Source: Ipomoea triloba (taxonomy: Eukaryota > Streptophyta > Magnoliopsida > Solanales > Convolvulaceae). From it: a stretch of 64,000 nt of DNA. The notes under the pieces are model-generated. The model saw only the letters and a program-made list of their open reading frames with translations. It was not told the origin of the DNA and did no database searches. Positions 10,556 to 21,931 of the stretch are shown here, piece after piece (the first letter of the stretch is position 1; every line of letters starts with the position of its first letter). Where the stretch lies: positions 2,267,372 through 2,331,371 of the forward strand of contig NC_044929.1 of NCBI RefSeq assembly GCF_003576645.1, read 5' to 3'. The position numbers were made by a program, and so were the translations under genes.

Positions 10556-13506
10556 TTATACATACCTCCGCTTTCTACCTTGACTGGTTTCCGACGAAAT
10601 CATATTGATTTTCGCCATAAAAGTACAAACCAGACTGGTTTTGTTAGAAACCAATAGAAATTATATTAGTTTCCGCCCTCTTTTTTTTTTTTTTAAACAA
10701 ATATTTTGTTTGTTATTTGGAAAAGAAATAGATGGGGCAAAACATAGTTGTTGTCAAAGCTTTTTAATTAACAACAATTAAAATTTTAATTACAATTCTA
10801 CTTATTTTTCAGAAAAACGAACCAAACACACAACGACATTTTTCTGTGATATAACCAAACACAAGAAATAAAAATATTTTCTAAATAAATGACTCATTTT
10901 TCAAAACACATTTTCCAGAACTCATCAAATAATCTCTTCTAAAATATTAGATGCAACATCTTTTTCGTTATTATACAATTTAATTTTTGAGATTTCAAAA
11001 AAAAAAAAAATTGATTGCACATCAGCACATGTAACTATGTGAGCATATAAACATAACACAGCCACCATTATATTATTATTTATCTCTCGGAAACTTCATT
11101 ATCTATTTTAACAGAATACAAGTTAGGGCATGGCATGCACATGCAATATACGGAATATAGTCTATGCAAGTTGACCCAAAAAGTAAATTCACAGAAATTT
11201 TTAAAAAAAAGTTGTTTAACTTTTTTCTTTTCGAAGAAAACAATGTATTTGTAGTACTCCTTTGTTCCATATAGATTTATACTTTAAATTCTTTTTTTTT
11301 TTCTCGTTATTTTTATTCCATATAGAAAAATAATGTACATTATTTCAAGTTAACAAGAGCAAAACAGTCAATAAAATATATAATCTAATCCGGAAGACTC
11401 AGAACAGCCTAATACCAGGGGCCATGTAATAGCTATTCCTTTGCAAAGGAAAATAATGTTCCTGAAAATACAAGATCTTACCAAACAAAGGGATAAGCCT
11501 ATTACTAGGAATGATATTCTATTCCAGACTTATTCTGCGAACCAAACTTGTCATAGAAGAAATACATGCTTTACATGCGTATTTATAAAACCTCTTGTAC
11601 GTGTATCGGTGTATGATCTATATATACAAATGATTGAAATTGATGAGTACATAAAAAGAAAAGAAAATTAAAAGGAAGGACTTCTCAAAAAAAAAAAAAA
11701 TAAATAAATAAAAGGAAGGGGTTGGGGTGGGGTTAAAGGCCATAATGGGAATTAACATGATTAATGAGTTTCCATTCCATAACTTTAGTCAGAAGCAATT
11801 GAACCTTTTTCTTTTTGTCCCCTATCTTTTTCAGAGTTTGACTTTTTTATACTACTTTCTATACTTATTTATTACATGCTATTTATAACAATAATATAAT
11901 TGTTTGGGACAATTTGGTCTTTTACCAGTTAACTTGATAATCGCACATATTCAAATTTTGATTTCACAATTTCAAATAAGAATTGTTTATTGACATTCAT
12001 GGTTTGAGTTAGTGGGTATGTTATATGTACAACATAGAAGCATGCTTTCAAGTAATAATTACGAACTCTATCGTAAATAATAAAATTGTTATTTTTGTTA
12101 TTAATTACTCATCAACTAGTCAATCCTATTACAAGTTTTTTTAATAAAATAAAATTAAGACTTAAGGATTATTAAGTAAGATTATAGCATGCTCCATAGA
12201 TATGATTTAGACTTAATTTAAATTTTGATTTTTCAACTACTACAATTTCTTGTAATTCTTAATTTTAAAATTGACCAAATTTAATTCAACTATTGATAAT
12301 GTGCCATTTTATTTCTCAAAATAAAAATGACATGTTTTCTATAACTGAAAGCTAAAAGTAATTGATTTTAACATTAAAAAATTTAAAAATAAAAATATAA
12401 TAGTCATGAACAAAGTTAGGGTGGGTTTGGTTCACACAAGGGAATCAAAATTGGAATAAGAATTAAATATTTGGCAATGATAATAAGTTTTGATGAAAAT
12501 ATTTTGCATGTTTGGTAGTATGATAGAATCAACCTGAGACGAGGTGCTGAACCACCATACCAAATTACCAATCATGTTGGTTGGCATTGCTTAATATATA
12601 TACTCCATATTTATTTTGCAAATAAAAATAAGGAGGAAAAAAAAGAATTTAAAGTATAAATAAAAGGTAGAAGAGAAAAAGAAAAGAACAAGGGTATAGC
12701 CGTATAGGAATATTACCCGTGACTACTTTTGATTTTGTCTTTGTTTTACTTTATGTCGTTTGGTCAATTTGTGGTCACGTGATTCAAACTGATAATCTCG
12801 TGACCACCTCTACATGTCAATACGATATTCAGCTTTCTTTAATTTTGTTGTTTCTTTAAAATTTTCAAATAAAAGTTTCGAAATTGGAGTTTAAAATATA
12901 AATGCTTGAAAATTTTTTTTAAAAAAAAACACATTCTTTTCTGGAGTTAATAGAAGTCACTAATATGGATTTTTTTTAAAAAACTCAATGGGTAGTTCAA
13001 GTGGCAAGTGAGCTTTCTTTGTGAAGAAGAATTTTGAGAGAACCGACTCTTAGCAAACGCGGGTACACCCGGACGGTTAAACGAACAGAGAAAGACCCAG
13101 TGAATTTATCAAAAAAAAATTTATTTTAAAAATCAAGAGAAATTCTCCGATTAGTAAACGAGCCTGGATTACGGCAACAATAATATTGTAGTGGGACCTA
13201 ACAGAATTAATAAGTGTTGATTCATGAATACAGAAATGATGGAGGGTTATTAAAGAGGAAGTAGAAGTGGGTGGCATCCATAATATGAACTTGGGACAGA
13301 CATGTGATGGACATTCAATTATACTCACATTTTCCAAACCCTAATTAAGACCCAATCCCCCCCCTCCCCCCCCTGCCTAGTTACTACTGCACTTTTCACC
13401 ATCAATGTGTCTCCACCCTGTGACCTCATGTCTTAATTTTGTTGGTGGAAAAAATAATATTCATCACCCATTTTTTTTAAATGGAGGAATCCAAGCATAA
13501 CAAGTA

Positions 13507-13650
13507 GGGGTGTCAATGCGGGCTTTTTTTGCGGGTCTTTGCGAGTCTGCAAAGTCCACGGACCTTTACGGGCTGGTCCGCAAAATCCGCGGACTAAGAT
13601 TATGCAACACTAATCCACCTTATGTAGGCTCGTGTGCTCCGCGAGCCTAA
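13507..13650. mobile_element. hAT-like transposon end fragment
   Basis: The stretch opens with TAGGGGTGTCAATGCGGGC and continues with GC-rich subterminal repeats of the type GCGGGTC / GTCCGC / CCGCGGAC, unlike the AT-rich surroundings. In plants this combination is typical of hAT elements. No transposase frame follows and no matching far end was identified. Confidence 0.4.
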
Positions 13651-13716
13651 ATTCAAAAATAAAAAAATTACTCCGTATTATATTATTATTCTATATTCAA
13701 ATAATTTAACCTAAAA

Positions 13717-13818
13717 CATCTAGATAGGTAATACAACCTTAATCCAAGCTTGTATACTATCTTTTATGCAATAATCAATAATAAAGCATCTAGATAGGTA
13801 ATACAACCTTAATCCAAT
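13717..13818. repeat. Direct repeat of about 31 bp
   Basis: The segment beginning CATCTAGATAGGTAATAC and ending CTTAATCCAA appears at about 13719 and again at about 13788, 69 bp apart. It has no coding content. Confidence 0.6.
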
Positions 13819-14085
13819 TCTTTATGAGTGTTGATGACCTGGAATCTCTCTTTAATTTAGCACTGCCAAAAGAATTGAGAACTGATTCCTTAATAGAAAA
13901 TATTACTTATACTATCAAATAACAACACAAAAATATTACTCTAACAATTGACCACTGCTTCAATTCCCATTCTAAGATTAGTGGGCTCAGCCAGAACATG
14001 CCCATTTTGGGCTGCCTAGATGGACTGTTTACTTTTCGTCCACTACCAATTTTGGAATTATAATCCATCTTGCATTGTGAATCTT

Positions 14086-14333
14086 CAATCATTATTGCAT
14101 GGACCATGGTTCACACAGTTGTGTGGACAAAAAATAAAAAGTACATTACTTTTATACTGTAGGTACATTATTTTAGGGTACATTATTTTTGTACTGAAGA
14201 TACATTATTTGATATATACTAACAAATAATGTACCTACAGTACAAACATAATGTACCTTCAGTACAAAAATAATGTACTTTTTATTTTTGGTCCACACAG
14301 CTGTGTGGACCATGGTCTATGCAATAATTTGCA
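14086..14333. mobile_element. MITE with long inverted repeats and 9-bp target duplication
   Basis: The sequence GTGAATCTT lies at 14077-14085 and again at 14334-14342, a perfect 9-bp flank duplication. Between them is a 248-bp element. Its left arm (ATTATTGCATGGACCATGG, then CACACAGTTGTGTGGAC and AAGTACATTA) is mirrored on the right arm with few changes. The centre repeats GTACATTATTT-like units in both orientations, so most of the element forms a hairpin. The 9-bp duplication suggests mobilisation by a Mutator-type transposase. Confidence 0.75.
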
Positions 14334-15033
14334 GTGAATCTTAATTCAAAATGACATTCAAATTATGTGTCTGTAGTTACTATATTGTATCTACAATTAA
14401 CCTATAAATAAATTAAAGACACATAATATGCAATTAACATATGCAATTAACATAGCTACAGACACATAATTTATTAACAGAGGAAACTAATTTGGAACAA
14501 CCCACCGATTAGGGAATGCCTATACATATGGAATTGTATTCAACACTCGTTAAGATGCTATAAGAGCTCAGTCTCAAAGCGCAAACGCTGAGATTGAGAT
14601 GTACCAACAAAAATAACTAAACAAGTATAGATTCATTGATGCCACAAATGTCTTTTGGTGTACAAACCTTATCACAAAATCTTAAAACCAACTATCAAAT
14701 CATCAACATGAGTTTGAAATGATCGACAACAAATGAAACGATCACCGATCATTCCACCTTTACTTCACAGCAAAAAACAGTAAAACCTTTGGGATAAATA
14801 TAAGGCATTTACAGAAAGAATACACACGTAGTAATCTTACAATACGCCCTTTCTAAGATTTTAAAGTGGTTTCTATGTGAAACATCACGGGCAACTTCTT
14901 CTTGTTCCATAACCTGTAGGTTGTATCTGAGTAGAACAACAAGAATTGGGTCTGTTCTCTATCTTGCTTTGCGGGAAATGTGTCATTACCTGCTAGCTGC
15001 CTTCTCAACTGTCTGTTGAGTGAAACCCGCATA

Positions 15034-18000
15034 TTATGTAATCTGTTCTTCTTTGAATCGTAGGAGAGCTACTTGCTGTTCATTGCTAGAATAGTCCGTT
15101 CCAAGTGCAGCCTGCTGTTGACCTGCAACATTGTGTGGCCTCAGTTGTGGCCCGGTATTGTTGTTTGATGTGTTGTGGCTGCTGTTCCTAGCAGCAGGAA
15201 CATCATGGTTATGCTTGCCCTCGTATGTTGTTATGACAGCTTTAGGATCATTTGCGGCCCTCTCAATGTGTTTTCGTACATTACACCCGGGACTTGTACA
15301 TTTATAGTAGCTTCTGCAAAAATGTGTAAAGGACTGCTGAGCATATGCACAAAACTAAATATTAGCATCTCAGCACCATGTGAAATAAAAGCTTGATGAG
15401 TATTATCTATTCATCTCTATTTTGAATAGTTTGATCAAATCTTTAAATAGTACAAAGTGCAGCATGAGATTCGAGTTGAGGGATGGACAATATGCCAACT
15501 AATTGAGAAAATTCCTTCTCTAAACTCTCAAGGAAACAATCAATAGACAAACATAGGATTACTTGGTCATTAATAGAAATGTTACCTTGGGTAGGGATTC
15601 CCTTTAACAACTTTCTGGCCATATTTCCGCCACCGGTATCCATCATCCAAAAGATCAACTTCACTAGTAGTCTGAACAATAATCCTTGGTTCTGTAACTG
15701 TCCGATGGGATGTAGCTGGATCTGGAACCTGCATTTCTATGGCCCTGCATACATGAAAATGGGTATGAATCCATGTTAACATCTACGAAGACAAGGATTG
15801 ATTAAAAAACAACAATGGATTATTTCCTGCTATTGGAAATGAGGTATACCTCCGCTTTGATTCACGTTCATCATCATCTCCTCCATCGGCTCTAGTTTCT
15901 GCATCACCCACTTCTTCACTTTCACTTGATCCAGACGCATGTTCATGTGTAGCTTGACTTGATTCTTGATCCTTGGGCTTGTTAAAATTTGCTGTCAGGC
16001 CTTCGGAGCTCAGTTCAGAGCCACCTTGAAGGGCATAGGGCCCATTGGAGTTTCCAGGATCCTTGGCACCTTTTCTGTTTTGAGGCGGTTGGTGGTTGTG
16101 TTGACCCTTGTATATAATCTCAGTTATTTGGCCCTCGAGAGAGCGTTCAACCTTCTTCTTGACTGGACACTTCGGATGTGTACACTTATAGTAACTTCGA
16201 GGAAATTCACTTCCCTTGACATGCTTCTGCCCATACTTTCTCCAGTTGTAACCATCATCAGCAGGCTTGTCAACAGGAAAGGAAGCTGGTTCTATTCTCT
16301 GATCAGAATGGGAAACTTCAGATGATTCTTTCATGATATTATGATCAGATGCTTGAGAAGGCACCTGTTGATTTATTGTTGCATTTGATGCTATAGTCTG
16401 TAGCTGTGAATATGATGTTGCAGGAGCTGCTGATGAAGAAGAGTAGTCAGGTTGAATATGCATTTGGACTTGAGCCTGTGCAGCCTGAGTTGTAACTTGA
16501 GCAAGTGCTTGCTGATGAGACATTCCAAAAGCGCCCTGTATAATCAGAGAAAATAATAAATAAATAAATAAGTCGCTGGAATAGGTTTCTGGTAATTGAA
16601 CCAATAGTGTCACTAGCGCAGATGTAGTAACATTCCCCTAATAAGAGTTTTGTGCTCGAGTCATTTACTGCTCAAAGTTTTTGGCAGGAATTCCATGCAG
16701 AGCTGATTGGCTAAACATACAAGGCTTCTACCAAAAATAATTACCATAACGGAGATTAGAAGAGGGAGGGGGATGGTAAGAGCCATCTGTATATCTCAGT
16801 GTATGAATGAAGCTCCAAATGGGGTGGATTCCAATGGCATTCTAAAGTTAACTTCAACACTACAACTTCCATATAGAGACCACAAAGCCTATTTGTGAAG
16901 TTAAAGTGGTCAAAAAGAACTTAGAAGACAGAGTTGCACTCCAGAGGAGTTGAATTAGCAGAAATGTTTGGTTGCTTCTGTGAGTGACAGCCGAAATCCT
17001 TCAAGACTCTGGAAATGGTTTAGCAGAAGTACCTACTTCTGTGAATCTTCTTCCATTAGGTCAATGGTTCAATTGGAGAGATCCCTATTGGAGTTAGGTT
17101 TGAAAATTTGTGACTTCCCTAAGCTGTAAAAGTCCAACTTGGTTATCAATTAATATTTGTAAAATGCTTAGAGCAACCACATCAATGCATTTTTTGTGGT
17201 TTTTGGAACAGTGCATGCTGATATGGAGGAGAGAGAAGGCAAGAGGTTGAGAAAAATGGGTTTGCTCTGCAAGGTTGGGTTTTTTGTGGGCCCCGCCTGG
17301 AGAGAGAGAAAACAAGAAAGGAATGAAACTGTGCGCGTTTCGCACAGAACAAATGCCCAGAGGATACAATACAATAAGTAAAGTAGCATAACCCCAATCA
17401 ATTCCCGAATCCTACAAGCCCAATAAGAACTTCAATTCCACATCAATAGATAGAGATCTCATCAAGGTTTCGAGGATGACCCTTTCCTGCCTTAGAGGGA
17501 ATGTAAAACATTCAAGAGATCAATTCATCCCTCCCAAAGGGGGAACTAGAGGATAGTAGGAGGAATCCATTAGTCCAAAGGGTGGGTGTTCATGAGAGGC
17601 TAAAAACTTTATCTAGGATTTTAGCAGGCCCTAGTTTTATTGTTTATGTAGTTCTATCTCGTATTTAGTTCATTCCATGCTTAATGCTTGTCATGACTCA
17701 TCAGTGATCATTTATTGCATGATCTGAGCCTAATTTTCTTCTTTGTTTAGTTAAATAGCCAAAAGGGATGGTTATAGATTGTCTCTTGGATGAATATGAT
17801 AGAATTAATGCCTAATCTTAATATGTTCTTATATTTGAATTGGTAGGTATGCCAACTGATCTATGAAATGCCCCTAGAGCCATTTATCCATCCTTGTTCT
17901 AATTTAGTTAGTTTCTCTAATTCCCTCTTCTCTTTATTTGCTTTTATTTAATTTATTTATCATAAACTCTAGTTTTGTCTGCTTAAAAAGTTTAAAGCTT

Positions 18001-19482
18001 TCTAATTTTGGTACCCTAAGCATTATAGATCAGCCTAGGAGGGGATAATACTCTACTGACTAACTTGTTCATCGTGTGCACTTACGGATTCTTAAGTTTG
18101 GTACATAGGAGAGCGTGTGCTGTCACAGCAACACTTGCAGATTTCCTTATTAAAAACACCACCAGTCCACCAATACAGTACAGTGTGAAAGGCTCCATAT
18201 AAGAGCAGCCAGTACTAAACTTCTACTTCTATTCTTTTTGAGTTAATACCCGATTTAGTCCTCAACTATGAGTCCTAAACAACTTTTTATACTTAATTAG
18301 GTCCTCAACTTTGATGATTTTACCTATTATAGTAATTTTGTCCAAGTTAGTCTTCGACTATAGTGGTTTTTATCAATTTAGTCATTGATTCTAACAGTTA
18401 AAGACTCAATTGGGTAAAACCATCGAAATCAAGGACTTAATTAAGCACAAAAAGTCATTTATGACTAAATCGAAAAAAAAAAAAAAAAACCACTATAGTC
18501 GACTAAATTGGGTATAAACTCTATTTTTTTTCTTTTTTGAAATATTAGGTTTCACAGCTTACACGGACTAATCCTAAGCCCCACAACCCCGGGCCAAGGA
18601 CGCTGAAGGAGGAAAATCACGAGTCACTCATTCAGTCCTCGGTATCCACCTGCCTGTAAACTTCTACTTTGATCTTATGAAAATAGGGCATAATGCAGGC
18701 CCAACTTCAAGGAACAAACTCCACTGTGCCTTAGTCCTAAATCCCTAATAGGAAATCAGCACCACAGCATATTGCGAGGATCTAATTAAGAATAATCAAA
18801 TCCTTAACAACAAAGTTCTTTGCCTTAATCATTTCACCCTCCAAGAGCAAACCAAGCCATTCAATAATTAATGTCAAATTGTCAACTGCTCCGATCATCA
18901 TTGATATTTTCTATATCAATCATTAACACTGACATGGTTATGCGTTTGCTAAATCAACTTTTCCATGAATCAAACTATGGAATTAACTTGATAACAAATA
19001 ATAGATCTCCAAGGGTTTGTAAATACCTGACCAGGCGAAAAGAGCGCACTAAATCCGGGTGAATCAAGCAAAGTCGTGGGGCTCAAACCAGGCGGTATGG
19101 TAAACATTGACTGTTGAGTTATCGCTAACCCTGCCGGCCGATTATGCTTCAACCTAAAATCTGAATCTCCACCGCTTCCAGCAGCGGACTCCTCCTTCGC
19201 CTCAACAGGCTGAGGCGGCGGAGGCGGCCGAACACCGCCAAAAGCGGCGGGAGAAGCCATGGCGCCAGCTAACAACTGCGAGAAGGAGGGACACTCGGAG
19301 TAGGAATCTCCCTCCGAGAAAAAATTCGAGACTAGAGTCATAGGCCCCGGGCTTATCCCGCTCATAAACCCGCCCGTAAACAAACTCTCCACCGAACTCC
19401 GCGGCGGCAGAGTAATCGTCGGCCGCTCCGGAGCCGATCTCGAAGCCGCGGATGATGATGATCCTCCGTCGTTCTTAGCCAT
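15034..19482 (-). CDS. WRKY3/4-like: Group I WRKY transcription factor, WRKY3/WRKY4-like, four exons
   Basis: Exons are 19482-19027, 16535-15850, 15744-15586 and 15313-15034, giving 526 residues. It should bind W-box DNA (TTGAC core) in the nucleus. There are two WRKYGQK domains, at about 250-256 and 419-425. Each is followed by a C-x4-C...HNH zinc site (CTHPKC and CTSPGC). The second domain is split by an intron exactly after the PR of NPYPR, the usual position in this family. The N-terminal region has [19 protein letters not shown] and the Ser-Pro cluster [11 protein letters not shown]...FSP, the type of site MAP kinases phosphorylate in related WRKYs. The linker is acidic and ends in a basic ESKRR patch, a likely nuclear signal. 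The start at 19482 (MAKND) matches the family; an in-frame upstream ATG at 19536 is possible but less likely. The 2.5-kb first intron holds a MITE (18240-18521). Confidence 0.95.
18240..18521. mobile_element. MULE-type MITE in WRKY intron 1
   Basis: The left end GAGTTAATACCCGATTTAGT and the reverse complement of the right end, GAGTTTATACCCAATTTAGT, are near-identical inverted repeats. The interior carries 'tagtcctcaact' motifs and a 19-A run. Flanking CTATTCTTTTT and CTATTTTTTTT could be a degraded target duplication. The class (terminal A-G-T-T-x-x-T-A-C-C) also occurs at 31381-31581. Confidence 0.6.
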
Positions 19483-20089
19483 TGAATTCGCCAATCTCCA
19501 CCGCCTACTGACAAACAAATTCCGTGTTAAAACCAACCGCTATCCCTTTCCAAATCACAAATAAGAGCAAATTTCTTCGTCGGTTCTTTTTCCGTCACTT
19601 TCTCTTTCTAGAACTGAAAGTCGTCGCCGTGCCGTGCCGTCGTCTTCTTCCTTGCCTCTCTCTCTATCTATATAAACAGTGTTTTTTACTCCATAATCAA
19701 TGAACAGTAGCATAGAGGATCTGAAACCTTTCTGCAAAAAGTCCACGCTGCAGATACGAAAACTAGAGAAGTGGTTTTTTCTAGATTTTCTCTCTCTCTT
19801 TTATTTTTGGTTTTCTTTCTTGTTTGAGTTTTTGTTAGTTTTGACCCCAAATATTTATAATTTTAATAATTTTATACTCATTTTTTAAAAATTATCTTGC
19901 CAACATTTTTATTCTTTATTAAACTATATTTAACCTCACTATTTTTTATATGTCACAAGATAAGACTATAAGAGTGATTTAACTGATCTATTATATTATT
20001 GTAATCCTATAAATTTTATTTGAAGTAAGAGTATGATGAAAACTATTTGATTGAGGTGTTCTTCTAACCCTTCTAACATCACCACGACA

Positions 20090-20318
20090 AAATTTTGTGT
20101 GAGGCCATCTCACGGGTCAGTATCGAATCAAGATGAAATGTAAAAATATTACATTTTACTTCAAAAGTATTACGTTTTTCCATATAAGTAAGAAACATGT
20201 TATCACTAATTAGAACGGAGTATTACATTTGTTAGTATAAGTATTACATTTGCATATTGATCCGATCCGATCGGACCCATTTCACATATAAGGATACAGT
20301 CTCACTCAAGTGTGAATT
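20090..20318. mobile_element. MITE-like element upstream of the WRKY gene
   Basis: The left end TTGTGTGAGGCCATCTCAC is answered on the right by CTCACTCAAGTGTGAA (reverse complement TTCACACTTGAGTGAG). The interior repeats 'agtattaca'-type motifs. The termini match those at 7101 and 9400. Borders are approximate. Confidence 0.45.
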
Positions 20319-20693
20319 GAAGTGTAATTTTAACTACTGCTTCTCTATTCAATTTAATTTTATTGTGATATGATAACTGCAGTGTAATAGTTACACATAA
20401 TGTGGTGAATTCATTGTGAGCACCAGACACGGGTTCTCCCACTTAATATGTCGCTTATTCACCGTGATTTAGCCATTCACTATCATGTCTGGTTGAGATG
20501 TGGAGTGTTAAGAGTGATGGAACTTTACAACAGAAAACAATTATATCAGAAAAGTGACTATAAATTATGTGATTTTTTTAGGATTGGAAAACATTTCCCC
20601 TTTTAAAGCATTTATATTAAGGAAAAATACTATTTAAACAGTAAAAAAAAAGTGAATTATGATTTTGCCCCTGAAGACTTGAGAAAGAGCGGG

Positions 20694-20703
20694 TTGACGT
20701 CAA
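20694..20703. promoter_or_regulatory. Palindrome TTGACGTCAA (TGACGTCA bZIP site with W-box cores on both strands)
   Basis: The 10-bp perfect palindrome contains TGACGTCA, the classic TGA/bZIP site, and a TTGAC W-box core on each strand. ACGTGG follows at 20703-20708. It lies about 1.2 kb upstream of the WRKY start codon. Its role is inferred only from motif identity and position. Confidence 0.4.
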
Positions 20704-21297
20704 CGTGGGAATTTGCGGAACTACAACTACAAGCAGCCTGGCAGGCTAGCTGCTAGCACCACAAAAAAATAAAAAATAAAAAATAAATAAAAATACTAGA
20801 AATTATTTACGGACTACTTTTAAAATTTAGGGAATATGCCAGTTTGACTTAAGATTATTCCTTCTTCTTTTTTTTTTTTAAATTTCAACAATTAAAATGT
20901 GTAATTTATTAAAACGCCTTTAGTTTGAATATGATAATTAAAAAATGATATCATAATCAAATACTTATTAAACAAGTTTGGTTTTAGTTAAAGTTGATTA
21001 GTTATTTTGGTAAGAAATTGAAAAGAAAAATATCAATATGCCAAGTTTTATTTTTATATTCATTAATAATAATATTAGAGATGTGTGTGTTGAAAGTGAG
21101 TGAGAATGGACTAGTGGCTATTCATAATGTGAACCAAGTTGAAAATGAAAAGGACCCCTTCTTCAATTTTATCTTGGGGAGCCAATAAGAGAGTTGTGTA
21201 ATCAAAATTGAATGTGTGCTATCAAAACTTACTTGTTGCAAAGTGAATTCATGTGTTGATTGATTGACAAATGACAACTAACAACGAACATCTTCCC

Positions 21298-21420
21298 CTT
21301 TAATTGACATATTCTACTGGACTCCGATTTTCTACTCCCTCACTTTTACTCTATGACCTCCTTTAATTGGCATATTCTACTGAATTCCAATTTGTTACTC
21401 CCTCACTTTTACTCCATGAT
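21298..21420. repeat. 63-bp imperfect tandem duplication
   Basis: The unit beginning CTTTAATTGACATATTCTAC occurs at about 21298. A slightly changed copy starts 63 bp later (CTTTAATTGGCATATTCTAC). Both end in TACTCCCTCACTTTTACTC. No gene lies here. Confidence 0.7.
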
Positions 21421-21931
21421 TTGACAAGATATATGTTATATTCATCATGCGAGTCCCAAAAAAACTGTCAACATCAAACTTTTGTGTGAGAAAGTAAAAG
21501 TAAAGAGTACAATTTGAGAGTCCAAGTAGCATAACAAATATAAACAAAAAAATACTTCTCTTACAAAATTTTTAGATTTTAGATTTTAGATGTATCAACC
21601 CAGGTTATAGTAGTACATTGGTTCTTTAGTTAGAAACCTAAATATGTATTAGTCATATTGAGCTCTACCTAATCCAAAATCCATCTATTATAAAAAAACC
21701 CTAAATTTGGGAAGAGTTCTCCCATATACAAACAACACTAATATAATGCAACCCTAATCAAGCAAGCCATCTCATGAGATAGAGAACACGAGCATCTTAA
21801 CACCTTCATTCTATAATTTTCCATTGTAGAATGGCTTTGTTGAAAAAGGATAACAAAGCACCTAAAGGCACATCACATTGCATAACCAATAACCAATAAG
21901 GATGGATAGTAAAATGCATATCATGTTTATT

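Larger units (their letters stand above)
6179..15033. other. Spacer and promoter DNA, 8.9 kb, no gene seen
   Basis: About 6179-6800 is the leader and promoter side of the acyltransferase gene, with GA-rich tracts at 6565-6590 and 6734-6752. The rest is AT-rich DNA holding MITE-like elements (7101-7566, about 9400-9640, 14086-14333), a 25-bp tandem repeat (10456-10555), a hAT-like fragment (about 13507-13650) and homopolymer runs. About 14500-15033 should be the WRKY 3' UTR. All open frames here are short and AT-driven, with no family resemblance. Confidence 0.6.
19483..21931. other. WRKY promoter side and spacer
   Basis: About 19483-19700 is the probable WRKY 5' leader, with CT-rich runs. 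A W-box core TTGACC lies at about 19838. A MITE-like element spans about 20090-20318. A palindromic TTGACGTCAA lies at 20694-20703 and a 63-bp tandem duplication at 21298-21420. About 21780-21931 is probably the 3' UTR of the DUF538 gene. No gene is seen in between. Confidence 0.55.

Noticed and set aside
15966..16325. 119-codon plus-strand open frame
   Set aside because: It is the antisense shadow of WRKY exon 2, which encodes a real WRKY domain on the other strand.
17168..17401. Overlapping short open frames in WRKY intron 1
   Set aside because: Three frames are open by chance over the same 200 bp, with no domain and no splice context.
19483..19536. Upstream in-frame ATG for the WRKY gene (18 extra residues, MVLTRNLFVSRRW...)
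   Set aside because: WRKY3/4 relatives begin near the downstream MAKND-type start; the extension is not family-like, so 19482 was chosen. It remains possible.
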